This document shows, one piece after another, positions 8,130 to 14,209 of a stretch of 17,183 nt of DNA. The number at the start of each line of letters is the position of its first letter. Position 1 is the first letter of the stretch. Position numbers and translations under genes: made by a program. Source of the stretch: Coriobacteriales bacterium (GTDB lineage Bacteria; Actinomycetota; Coriobacteriia; Coriobacteriales; UBA8131); contig JAIRTN010000079.1 in assembly GCA_031254905.1 (NCBI GenBank), positions 1-17,183 on the forward strand, read 5' to 3'. The notes beneath the pieces were generated by a model. The model saw nothing but the letters and a program-made list of their open reading frames with translations, made no database searches and had not been told where the DNA came from.

Positions 8130-8660
8130 TTAGTCGAGCTTACCCCTGAGAAGGTTTGATTCCTTCTTACGTTTGGACCCGAAGCGGTGTATGAGCGGAA
8201 ACACAATCAGCCCGAAAACCGCGTCGTAGAGGGTGCCCGGCAAGACCCGCATGCCCACGGAGGGAAGGAAGCCGGCGTTGTATCCCAGCATGGAGAGGAA
8301 GGCCGCGTAGAGCAACTCGCCGAGGAAGGCGGCAAGGAGGAGGAACAGGGCTTGGACGTGCCAACTCCCCGCGAGCAACTCCTTGTTGAGCGAACTGACG
8401 CTGTAGCCGATGACGGCTAACACGAGGGCCATGACACCGAGCGGCCCTTGGGTTGTGAAATCAAAGGCAAGCCCGAGGAAGAAGCCCGTGAGCAGCGAGC
8501 GCGTGCTGTTGCAGAGCATGGCGTTGAGGACGACGAAGCCGAGGACGAGGTTGGGCACGACGCCGTAGACCGCGATGTTCGGCGCGATGGCGACTTGGAG
8601 CAAAAAGGCGATGAGCGAGCCCGCAACCGTAAAGGTGATGCTGATTCTGCGCGGTTCCAC
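8130..8660 (-). CDS. mreD: Rod shape-determining protein MreD
   Basis: A 176-residue integral membrane protein with about five hydrophobic segments, consistent with MreD, the membrane component that links MreB and MreC to wall synthesis. Family-like features are LLQVAIAPNIAVYGVVPNLV near the N-terminus, GFFLGLAFDFTTQGPLGVMA in the middle (the conserved G-LxxD region) and a basic C-terminal tail (GSKRKKESNLLRGK). The start is a GTG two nucleotides after the mreC stop; its ribosome site is weak (GGTGG), so coupling to mreC is likely. MreD sequences diverge quickly, and the position between mreC and PBP2 is a large part of the evidence. Confidence 0.9.
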   Translation of the reverse strand: MEPRRISITFTVAGSLIAFLLQVAIAPNIAVYGVVPNLVLGFVVLNAMLCNSTRSLLTGFFLGLAFDFTTQGPLGVMALVLAVIGYSVSSLNKELLAGSWHVQALFLLLAAFLGELLYAAFLSMLGYNAGFLPSVGMRVLPGTLYDAVFGLIVFPLIHRFGSKRKKESNLLRGKLD

Positions 8661-8662
8661 GG

Positions 8663-9688
8663 CTAACCACCCGCCCCGGTACCGGTGCTACCTTGGCCTT
8701 GGCCCTGCCCCTGACTACCGTTGCCGCCTTGGTTTGGGGCGCCGGCGTCTGAGGTTTGACTGCTTTGGTCTCCCCCTTCATTACCTCCGTTTGAGCCTTG
8801 GCCTTGGCCTTGACCTTGGACGTCGTTTTGAGGGGTATCCGATATGGTTATCTCCGCCTCCCGCCCGACGACGACGAGCACTTCCTCGTAGGACATCACG
8901 CGCGTGACCGGCCTGACGATGATGGTTCGATAGACGTCTGAGGGGGCGTTTCTGACGGAAACCACCTCGCCGATGGGGATGCCCTTGGGATAGACACCGC
9001 CCGTGCCGGAGGTGATGACCACGTCGCCTAGTTCGACGGGAACCCCCAGAGGGATGAAGTCTAGGGAGAGAATGCCGTCGAGAGAGCCCGAAAGTATCCC
9101 CTCCGCTCGAGTTTCTTGTAAAAACGCTGCTACCCCACTCTTTTCGTCGGTGATGAGGCGCACCACCGAACTGTAGGGAGCGACGGTTTCTACCTGACCT
9201 ATGAGGCCGCTGGCGTTGAGCACGGGCATGCCGGCCTCGAGCCCGGCGATGCTGCCTTTGTTGATGGTGATGACCTTGTTCCAAGAATCGGCGCTTACGC
9301 TGATGACGCGCGCGCCTACGGCGTCGAGGTTATAGGCTTCTTTGAGGTTGAGCAGGCTGGAGAGCTGCTCGTTTTCTTGCCGGTATTCCTCCATACGTAT
9401 GACAAGCGACTGGAGTTCCTCGTTTTGCTCGCGGAGGGCGTCGACGGTGGCGGCGCGGGTCATGACGTTTTCGCAGAAATCGACGAGCGCGGTTATGGGC
9501 GTTGTGACAAGAGAGCCGACGAGCCGTATGGGCATGACGATTGTTTCCACGCCGTTTTTTACGCGATGGAGTGGCCCGGTGCTGCCCTCACGCGCCCAGA
9601 CGGTCATCAGGGCGACGGAAAGGAGACAGAGGATTATGAGGAGAATGCCCCCCGAGAGCTTTCTGGGCTTGTTGGGAGAAAACGCCAT
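8663..9688 (-). CDS. mreC: Rod shape-determining protein MreC
   Basis: A 341-residue bitopic protein: N-terminal membrane helix (about residues 13-31), a coiled coil around 75-115 (TVDALREQNEELQSLVIRME and following), then the beta-rich MreC domain with VISVSADSWNKVITINKGS, GLIGQVETVAPYSSVVRLIT and SGTGGVYPKGIPIGEV. MreC assembles outside the membrane and activates PBP2/RodA. Residues about 290-341 are an unusual tail containing GQGQGQGS-type repeats twice within a Gly/Asn/Ser/Gln-rich stretch; most MreC proteins have a shorter or different tail. The ATG has AAAGG about 11 nt upstream. The gap from mreB is 18 nt. Confidence 0.95.
   Translation of the reverse strand: MAFSPNKPRKLSGGILLIILCLLSVALMTVWAREGSTGPLHRVKNGVETIVMPIRLVGSLVTTPITALVDFCENVMTRAATVDALREQNEELQSLVIRMEEYRQENEQLSSLLNLKEAYNLDAVGARVISVSADSWNKVITINKGSIAGLEAGMPVLNASGLIGQVETVAPYSSVVRLITDEKSGVAAFLQETRAEGILSGSLDGILSLDFIPLGVPVELGDVVITSGTGGVYPKGIPIGEVVSVRNAPSDVYRTIIVRPVTRVMSYEEVLVVVGREAEITISDTPQNDVQGQGQGQGSNGGNEGGDQSSQTSDAGAPNQGGNGSQGQGQGQGSTGTGAGG
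8665..8815 (-). repeat. Gly-Gln codon repeats in MreC tail
   Basis: Two clusters of GGC-CAA-type codons encode GQGQGQG, separated by a Gly/Asn/Asp/Ser-rich stretch. The plus strand shows this as TTGGCC/TTGACC repeats near 8693-8710 and 8795-8818. They are in frame and lie after the conserved MreC domain. Confidence 0.6.
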
Positions 9689-9706
9689 CTGAGAGGCGAC
9701 CTTTCT

Positions 9707-10747
9707 TTATCGCTGCGTATAGGAGCGTTGCAGGGCTCGCGGATTCTCGAGTGCCTTTGCGCAACCGACGACGACGTTTGTCATGGCGGTGTCCGACATC
9801 ATGACGGGCACCTCGAGTTCGCGCGTGAGGAAGGAGTCGAGCATCTTGAGCTGACCGCCGCCACCGGTGAGCAAAACGCCGTTGCGGATGATGTCGGCGG
9901 CGAGGTCGGGGTCGGTTTCGAGGAAGGTTTCCTTGATTGCGATGAGGATGTCTTGCAGGGGGCCTTTGATGCCCTCGCGTACATCTTCTGACTGGATGGT
10001 TTCGCTGCGCGGGAGATTGCTCGTGAGGTCGCGGCCGGAGATTTCCATGTCGAGCTCGCCGGTCGAAATGGGCATGGCGGAACCGATGGCAATCTTGATG
10101 TCCTCGGCGGTACGCGTACCGATGTTGAGGCCGTAGACCTCGCGCACGTGGCGGGCAACCGCCTCGTCGAACTCGTTGCCGGCGATGCGCAGGGAACGGA
10201 AAGTGACGATGCCCCCGAGTGAGATGACCGCGATTTCTGTGGTACCGCCGCCGATGTCGATAATCATGGAGCCGGTGGGCTCCTCGACGGGAAGGCCCGC
10301 CCCAATGGCGGCTGCCATCGGCTCCTCTATGAGGAATGCCTGACGGGCGCCCGCTTGGATGGTTGCCTCGAAAACCGCGCGCTTCTCGACGGAGGTTACT
10401 CCGCAGGGGATGCAGATGACGATGCGGGGCTTGGGCTGCCACAGGCGGGTCTTGGGATTTGCCTTGCGGATGAAGTACGAGAGCATGGCCTCGGTGACAT
10501 CGTAGTCTGCTATGACGCCGTCCGCGAGAGGGCGCTCGACCGAGATGTTGCCGGGGTTGCGGCCTATCATCTCGCGCGCTTCTTTACCGACCGAAAGGAC
10601 GCGATTCGCCTCATTGTCTATGGCGACGACCGAAGGTTCGTTGAGGACGATGCCTCTATCCGCTATCGCAACCAGCGTATTGGCCGTGCCGAGGTCGATG
10701 GCCATATCGTAACTCCACTGGCTGAAAAGATTATCGAAAAACGACAT
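9707..10747 (-). CDS. mreB: Rod shape-determining actin homologue MreB
   Basis: A 346-residue bacterial actin that forms membrane-bound filaments guiding the elongasome. Nucleotide-binding motifs are in order: phosphate-1 loop MAIDLGTANTLVAI near residue 15, PCGVTSVEKRAV in the middle, phosphate-2 loop IIDIGGGTTEIAVISLGGIV, and adenosine motif GVLLTGGGGQLKMLDSF near the C-terminus. The length matches the family (about 335-350). The start MSFFDNLFSQW has AGGAG 12 nt upstream, a longer spacing than usual. A nearer ATG at the AGGAGAAATG is out of frame. It opens the mre operon, behind a repeat-rich leader and a candidate extended -10 promoter. Confidence 0.97.
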   Translation of the reverse strand: MSFFDNLFSQWSYDMAIDLGTANTLVAIADRGIVLNEPSVVAIDNEANRVLSVGKEAREMIGRNPGNISVERPLADGVIADYDVTEAMLSYFIRKANPKTRLWQPKPRIVICIPCGVTSVEKRAVFEATIQAGARQAFLIEEPMAAAIGAGLPVEEPTGSMIIDIGGGTTEIAVISLGGIVTFRSLRIAGNEFDEAVARHVREVYGLNIGTRTAEDIKIAIGSAMPISTGELDMEISGRDLTSNLPRSETIQSEDVREGIKGPLQDILIAIKETFLETDPDLAADIIRNGVLLTGGGGQLKMLDSFLTRELEVPVMMSDTAMTNVVVGCAKALENPRALQRSYTQR

Positions 10748-10769
10748 CGTCGCTCATTTCTCCTATACT

Positions 10770-10860
10770 TGTTCTTTGCTACTCTTTGCTTTTCTTTGCA
10801 CTCTTTGCTGCTTGTTGCCTGTTGCTGCCTCTTGTTGCTAATTACTGTCCATTGCTGCCT
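10770..10860 (-). repeat. Phased GCAAAGA / GCAACA repeats in the mreB leader
   Basis: On the plus strand TCTTTGC occurs at 10773, 10783, 10793 and 10802 (spacings 10, 10, 9). It is followed by TGTTGC at 10813, 10820 and 10833. Read toward mreB this is GCAACA copies and then GCAAAGA copies ending about 26 nt before the start codon. It lies between the candidate promoter and the ribosome site. The near-helical spacing suggests either a binding array or an unstructured purine-rich leader. Confidence 0.6.
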
Positions 10861-10878
10861 AGTACAAACCGACCAGAT

Positions 10879-10907
10879 ATTTTACCATATCGCTAAGCCC
10901 CTCACGA
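10879..10907 (-). promoter_or_regulatory. Candidate extended -10 promoter for the mre operon
   Basis: The minus strand reads TGGTAAAAT (10887-10879), an extended -10 with TAAAAT. About 17 nt upstream, TCGTGA is a poor -35. It lies in the 171-nt gap between ndk and mreB and would give a leader of about 125 nt containing the phased repeats. Confidence 0.4.
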
Positions 10908-10918
10908 AATCGTCATCA

Positions 10919-11335
10919 TCAGGTGGGAAAGGGGGCGGGGAAAAAGATGGCTATCTCCCGCTCTGCCGAGGCAGGCGAATCGGAGCCATGTATGACGTTT
11001 GCGTCCATCTCGAGGCCGAAATCGCCCCTGATGGTGCCGGGAGCGGCGTCGCGGGGATTGGTGGCTCCCATAAGTTTGCGGGCGATGACAACCGCCTCTG
11101 GCCCGCTGACGACCATCTTGACGACCGGACCCGACGTGATGTAGGCTACCAAACCCTCATAGAAGGGCTTCCCCTCGTGCTCCGCGTAGTTTGCGGCGGC
11201 CTGCTCGGGCGTAACGCAAGCCATCTCGAGGCGCTCTATCACCAGCCCGGCGCGCTCGAAGCGCGCGATAATCTCGCCGATATGACCGTTTGCGACGGCA
11301 TCCGGCTTTAACATAAGATACGTTTTCTGTACCAT
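10919..11335 (-). CDS. ndk: Nucleoside diphosphate kinase
   Basis: A cytoplasmic enzyme that equilibrates nucleoside di- and triphosphates through a phosphohistidine. The 138-residue protein shows MVQKTYLMLKPDAV (Lys10), GLVAYITSGPVVKMVVSG, GATNPRDAAPGTIRGDFGLE and the active-site block NVIHGSDSPASAEREIAIFF with catalytic His116. The length matches the family (about 135-150). The longer open frame adds 27 codons that I reject: AGAAAGGA sits 5 nt before this ATG and the family starts here. It follows the TPR gene after 64 nt. That spacer contains GACTGTC twice and AACGGTNAAAG twice as direct repeats, with no clear promoter. Confidence 0.97.
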   Translation of the reverse strand: MVQKTYLMLKPDAVANGHIGEIIARFERAGLVIERLEMACVTPEQAAANYAEHEGKPFYEGLVAYITSGPVVKMVVSGPEAVVIARKLMGATNPRDAAPGTIRGDFGLEMDANVIHGSDSPASAEREIAIFFPAPFPT

Positions 11336-11399
11336 GACAGTCCTTTCTGACAGTCTTCTTTGACCGTTCTTGCTGACAATCCTCAATCCTTTTACCGTT

Positions 11400-12812
11400 C
11401 TAGGGAAGTGAGGCAAAAACCATTTCTATCCCGCGAATCTTCCAACCAATGACATCCCGCGTGAGGTCGAGCCGATAATGGAGGATGCCCCCCTCGGGCA
11501 ATCGAACATCGGCGATGACTTGAGATTCCCTCATTTGAGAATCGATGGCTACGATATTGACATCGGAGGAACGCGGTACCCCGTCGAGGAAACGCGCGAG
11601 TGTTGTCTTGTCCTCCTCGCTGTTTGCGACCCAGTAGTCCTCGATAGGCTCTGAGGCCGCATAGGCCGTGAAGAAATCCGTGACGACGGTCTCCTGCGAC
11701 GGTATGCCGACGCCTTGATAGTAGGCGGCGACACAGATGCCGAGGGCGACGATGAGGATGATTATGATGACGACAAAGGCCTTGAGGCCCGTGTGGCGCA
11801 GTTTGCGCTCCCTGCGCATCTGGCGTTTGCTCGTTGCGATAAGGTCGGCATCGGTTGCGGTGAAGAAGCCTGTGTCGCCCGGATTGGGAACATTGCCGGT
11901 GCCGAAGTCGTCATCGTCGGTGAACTCGAGGGCGGCGTACTGGGCGGTGGTGGCGGGCGAAAGCTGCTCGCGGACGCCAGCGCCGGAAAGCGGATCCTCG
12001 AAGCCGGGGAGAAGCGCCGACATATCGGGCATATCGGGTATAGCGGGTATCTCCAGCGCGCCCGACGCGTCCAATGCCTCCGCGGAGGTTTCGGTGCTGA
12101 TGCCGAGTACGAGCCGTGTTCTTTGGTAGTCCGCCTCGGCCTCGGGCGAAAGCGTAAAGCGCTCCCGCGCGAGCGTGTCCTCGAAGGTCTCAAAGGCCTC
12201 TTGGTAGCGCGACGCGGCAACATAGGCCTGCCCCAGCCGCTCCAAGGTGGTGTTGAGCGTTTTGCCGGTGACGCGGAAGTCGAGGATGGCGAGATAGGCC
12301 TCAACCGCGTCATCCGGACGGCCGAGGGCCGAGAAGGAGGACGCGAGGCTCATCAGCGCCTTGACAGGATTGGGGTTGCCCTCGTCGAGCGCCGCCTTGC
12401 GGTAGGCCGTGCCTGCCTCAAGATGCTTTTCGAGTTTCGCAAAGGCATTGCCCTTACCCATGTAGGCGCGATAGGGCGTCGCGTAGCTGGCGTCCGCCAA
12501 AGCCTTGTCGAAACAGGCAAGGGCCTCGGCGTATTTTCCTATGCCGTTAAGGGTAGTTCCGAGATTCACGTAGATGCTGGTCTTCTCACCATAATCATCA
12601 TCTTGAAGGGCTTTTTGGTAGCTGACGGCCGCTTCTTTGAAGTTGCGCATCTTGATGAGGCAGTTGCCTATTCTATGGTAGATAAGACCGGCATCGCCCG
12701 GCTGAAAGGAACCCCAGTCCTCTTTGAGGCACTGGTAGTAGCCCTTGAGCGCCCGGGGATAGTCCTCCGTGTTGTAGGCAGCGGTAGCGTGGTCGTAGGA
12801 TATGCTTCTCAA
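11400..12812 (-). CDS. Membrane-anchored TPR protein
   Basis: A 470-residue protein of unknown specific function. Residues 1-215 are tetratricopeptide-like helical repeats; clear examples are IYHRIGNCLIKMRNFKEAAV, YVNLGTTLNGIGKYAEALAC and LGQAYVAASRYQEAFETFED. Residues 240-325 are acidic, Pro/Asp-rich and probably disordered. A basic stretch (KRQMRRERKLRHTG) precedes one membrane helix at about 344-365, putting the TPR domain in the cytoplasm and the last ~105 residues outside. The outer domain is small, beta-like and unrecognised. The start is TTG at 12812-12810, supported by AGGGGG 6 nt upstream; no ATG or GTG competes nearby. It begins 18 nt after the cyclophilin stop. A scaffolding role is plausible from TPR biology only. 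Confidence 0.8.
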   Translation of the reverse strand: MRSISYDHATAAYNTEDYPRALKGYYQCLKEDWGSFQPGDAGLIYHRIGNCLIKMRNFKEAAVSYQKALQDDDYGEKTSIYVNLGTTLNGIGKYAEALACFDKALADASYATPYRAYMGKGNAFAKLEKHLEAGTAYRKAALDEGNPNPVKALMSLASSFSALGRPDDAVEAYLAILDFRVTGKTLNTTLERLGQAYVAASRYQEAFETFEDTLARERFTLSPEAEADYQRTRLVLGISTETSAEALDASGALEIPAIPDMPDMSALLPGFEDPLSGAGVREQLSPATTAQYAALEFTDDDDFGTGNVPNPGDTGFFTATDADLIATSKRQMRRERKLRHTGLKAFVVIIIILIVALGICVAAYYQGVGIPSQETVVTDFFTAYAASEPIEDYWVANSEEDKTTLARFLDGVPRSSDVNIVAIDSQMRESQVIADVRLPEGGILHYRLDLTRDVIGWKIRGIEMVFASLP

Positions 12813-12830
12813 TCTGCGCCCCCTACTCTC

Positions 12831-13361
12831 CTAATCGCCGTTCTCTATCTCGATGGAGAGTATCTCGTCGCCTTTTGCCAGTGAATGTATCACGGCGATT
12901 GAATCCTCGTCGAGAGAGTCTCCAAAGACGGTATAGTTGCTGTCGAGGAATGATTGGGGGCCGAGGCAGAAGTAGAACTGCGAGCCCGCGGAATCCGGAG
13001 CCTGCGAGCGCGCCATTGCGAGCGTGCCGTCGCGGTGCTTGTTGTTGGGGTTAACCATCCACTCGCCCTTGATGCCGTAGCCGGGGCCGCCGGTGCCGGG
13101 AGGCGGGAAGCTGCCGCCGGCGCACACCTGCTCGCTGGTGAGGTTGCGGGTGTTGGGGCAGCCGCCTTGGATGACGAAGTTTGGCTCGTGGCGATGGAAC
13201 TTGAGCCCGTTGTAGAAGCCCTTGCGTGCTAATTCGACGAAGTTGCCGACGTGAATCGGCGCGTCTTTGCCGGCAAGTTTGACGCGTATCGTACCCCGAC
13301 TTGTCTCGATGATTGCGACTTCGTTACCGTTTGGCTGGTAAAGCGGCGTGTAAACTCCCAT
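12831..13361 (-). CDS. Cyclophilin-type peptidyl-prolyl cis-trans isomerase
   Basis: A 176-residue single-domain cyclophilin that catalyses proline isomerisation during protein folding. The catalytic block is FHRHEPNFVIQGG (Arg57, Gln65); later motifs are DGTLAMARSQAPDSAGSQFY and FCLGPQSFLDSNYTVFGD. No signal peptide is visible, so it is probably cytoplasmic. The start MGVYTPLYQPNGNEVAIIET has GGGAGG 5 nt upstream. The open frame continues another 98 codons but runs through tRNA-Arg and the terminator, so that part is not coding. The gene begins 39 nt after the tRNA's CCA end on the same strand, suggesting a shared transcript processed at the tRNA 3' end. Confidence 0.93.
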   Translation of the reverse strand: MGVYTPLYQPNGNEVAIIETSRGTIRVKLAGKDAPIHVGNFVELARKGFYNGLKFHRHEPNFVIQGGCPNTRNLTSEQVCAGGSFPPPGTGGPGYGIKGEWMVNPNNKHRDGTLAMARSQAPDSAGSQFYFCLGPQSFLDSNYTVFGDSLDEDSIAVIHSLAKGDEILSIEIENGD

Positions 13362-13399
13362 GGAACCTCCCAATGGATTCGGACTTGTTATGGCGCCTA

Positions 13400-13475
13400 T
13401 GGTGCCCCCTGCAGGAATCGAACCTGCGGCCTTCTGCTCCGGAGGCAGACGCTCTATCCCCTGAGCTAAGGGGGC
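13400..13475 (-). tRNA. tRNA-Arg (anticodon CCG), CCA encoded
   Basis: The minus strand folds as a standard cloverleaf: acceptor GCCCCCT paired with AGGGGGC, D arm GCTC/GAGC, anticodon stem TCTGC/GCAGA with loop CTCCGGA (anticodon CCG, reading CGG), and a T arm with GGTTCGATTCC. The mature body is 13403-13475 (73 nt), and CCA follows at 13402-13400. The cyclophilin gene is immediately downstream. Confidence 0.95.
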
Positions 13476-13484
13476 ACAAAAAAC

Positions 13485-13521
13485 AGTAAAAAACTGGCGT
13501 GAGAAGATTCTACACCAGTTT
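13485..13521 (-). terminator. Rho-independent terminator upstream of tRNA-Arg
   Basis: On the minus strand AAACTGGTGT (13521-13512) pairs with ACGCCAGTTT (13500-13491) across an 11-nt loop, a 10-bp stem with one G-U pair. It is followed by TTTTTT within TTTTTTACTGTTTTTT. It would end leftward transcripts from the ferredoxin region just 10-15 nt before tRNA-Arg. Confidence 0.7.
13507..13512 (-). promoter_or_regulatory. Candidate -10 box for tRNA-Arg inside the terminator hairpin
   Basis: The minus strand reads TAGAAT (5/6 match to TATAAT), about 32 nt before the mature tRNA 5' end, which suits a short tRNA leader. No good -35 is present at 16-18 nt. It is one of few candidate sites, because the tRNA starts so soon after the T-tract. 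Confidence 0.3.
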
Positions 13522-13650
13522 GGGGTTGGGTGCTTGGGTTGGGGATGATGGGTTGACTGCGGGAAGCAGGTGTTTGGGTTGCTTGGGTTGGGGATGAGTT
13601 GGGATGGGGGCTGGATGGGGTTTGGATGGCGGTTTGGATGGGGGTTTGGG
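13522..13650 (+). repeat. G-rich direct repeats with G-quadruplex pattern
   Basis: The 17-mer GCTTGGGTTGGGGATGA occurs at 13532-13548 and 13581-13597 (period 49). TTTGGATGG-CGG/GGG units follow near 13620-13645 with a 12-bp period. G-runs at 13522-13544 (loops 2, 5, 2) and 13576-13603 (loops 6, 2, 7) each satisfy the G3+N1-7 four-tract pattern. Confidence 0.65.
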
Positions 13651-13694
13651 GCCACGTAGCGGGCAGCCCCCGGAAAACCGGGGGCTGCCGTGGC
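13651..13694. other. Strong hairpin, 12-bp perfect stem with 4-nt loop
   Basis: GGCAGCCCCCGG (13662-13673) pairs with CCGGGGGCTGCC (13678-13689) around AAAA. GCCAC (13651-13655) and GTGGC (13690-13694) extend it beyond a 6-nt bulge. Neither side has a T-run, so it is not a classical intrinsic terminator in either direction. It could block exonucleases at the ferredoxin mRNA 3' end. Confidence 0.7.
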
Positions 13695-13779
13695 TCATCC
13701 CTGCAGCGTTGGGATGGCCTCGCCTCAGGCGGGCCCGACCTTGTCCCCCTTTATCATCCCCGCAGCGTGGGGAGTGATT
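13691..13779 (-). repeat. Two related hairpins resembling type I-E CRISPR repeats
   Basis: On the minus strand the copy at 13776-13751 reads CTCCCCACGCTGCGGGGATG then AT. The copy at 13717-13692 reads ATCCCAACGCTGCAGGGATG then AG. Cores are 59 bp apart, leaving about 31-32 nt between them. CTCCCC-N6-CGGGGATGAT is close to actinobacterial I-E repeats (CTCCCCGC..GCGGGGATGAT). Only two units exist and no cas gene is in the window, so REP-like or terminator hairpins remain possible. Confidence 0.35.
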
Positions 13780-13822
13780 TTTGGGAGCGGCGCGAGGCGC
13801 TTGGGGCGGTGGTGAGGCGGCG

Positions 13823-13996
13823 CTACAGCGCGATTGCCCCGACGGGGCAGGTGTCTACGCAGGCGGCGCACTCGATGCAGGAGTCTTTGTCCTCGATGGC
13901 GGCGCCGGGGCCCTTGAGTTCGATGAGCCCGAGCGGGCAGGCATCGACACAGGATGCACAGGCACTACAGGTTTCGTCGTCGATTGAGATGGCCAT
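13823..13996 (-). CDS. Small 2[4Fe-4S] ferredoxin
   Basis: A 57-residue electron carrier of the clostridial type. Two complete CX2CX2CX3CP motifs are present, CSACASCVDACP and CIECAACVDTCP, each with its Pro, consistent with two low-potential [4Fe-4S] clusters. The length equals classic 55-60-residue ferredoxins. The start MAISIDDETC has GGAGGG 9 nt upstream. The open frame continues far beyond this start but overlaps rlmD antisense and has the biased composition of a shadow frame. The gene is transcribed divergently from rlmD, itself an Fe-S enzyme, but no functional link is shown. It supports an anaerobic or low-potential metabolism. Confidence 0.93.
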   Translation of the reverse strand: MAISIDDETCSACASCVDACPLGLIELKGPGAAIEDKDSCIECAACVDTCPVGAIAL

Positions 13997-14209
13997 AATT
14001 TGTTCCCTCCGTTTCGGATTGATTGTTGAGCGATGTACGTCGATTGCTCTCCGATATCTTCTTGGTAAACTATACGCAAAGAGCCGCCGCGGGGCACCTG
14101 CTCTCGACGAAGGCCGCTTCTGGTACCGGTAAACGGTTCTCCTCTTTGCCGCGGGGGCCGTGATTTGGAGGTTTTGGGGTTTTTGCGCGTGAACGCTGAA
14201 AGGAATCGT
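13997..14209. promoter_or_regulatory. Divergent intergenic region between ferredoxin and rlmD
   Basis: These 213 nt must carry promoters for both genes unless rlmD is read from elsewhere. For ferredoxin, the minus strand has TATAGT near 14072, a 5/6 match to the -10 box with no convincing -35. For rlmD I see no clear promoter; its ribosome site AAAGGA is at 14199-14204. A nested palindrome, GGTACCGGT, lies near 14123. Confidence 0.35.

Larger units (their letters stand above)
13476..13822. other. Gene-free, structure-rich region between tRNA-Arg and ferredoxin
   Basis: I see no credible gene in these 347 nt. Left to right it holds the terminator (13485-13521), a G-rich direct-repeat tract (13522-13650), a 12-bp perfect hairpin (13662-13689) and two related hairpins (13696-13716 and 13755-13776). 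The open frames crossing it are biased low-complexity frames rich in Pro/Asn or Gly/Trp/Val without ribosome sites. Confidence 0.6.

Noticed and set aside
8130..8206. 26-codon upstream extension of PBP2
   Set aside because: It lies entirely inside mreD in another frame, and an ATG one nucleotide after the mreD stop gives an ordinary operon junction.
11715..12884. 389-codon plus-strand open frame
   Set aside because: It is antisense to the TPR gene and has shadow-frame composition; the minus-strand protein has clear repeats and a membrane helix.
13362..13655. N-terminal extension of the cyclophilin frame (98 codons)
   Set aside because: It runs through tRNA-Arg and the terminator, is Pro/Asn-rich low complexity, and a strong ribosome site marks the start at 13361.
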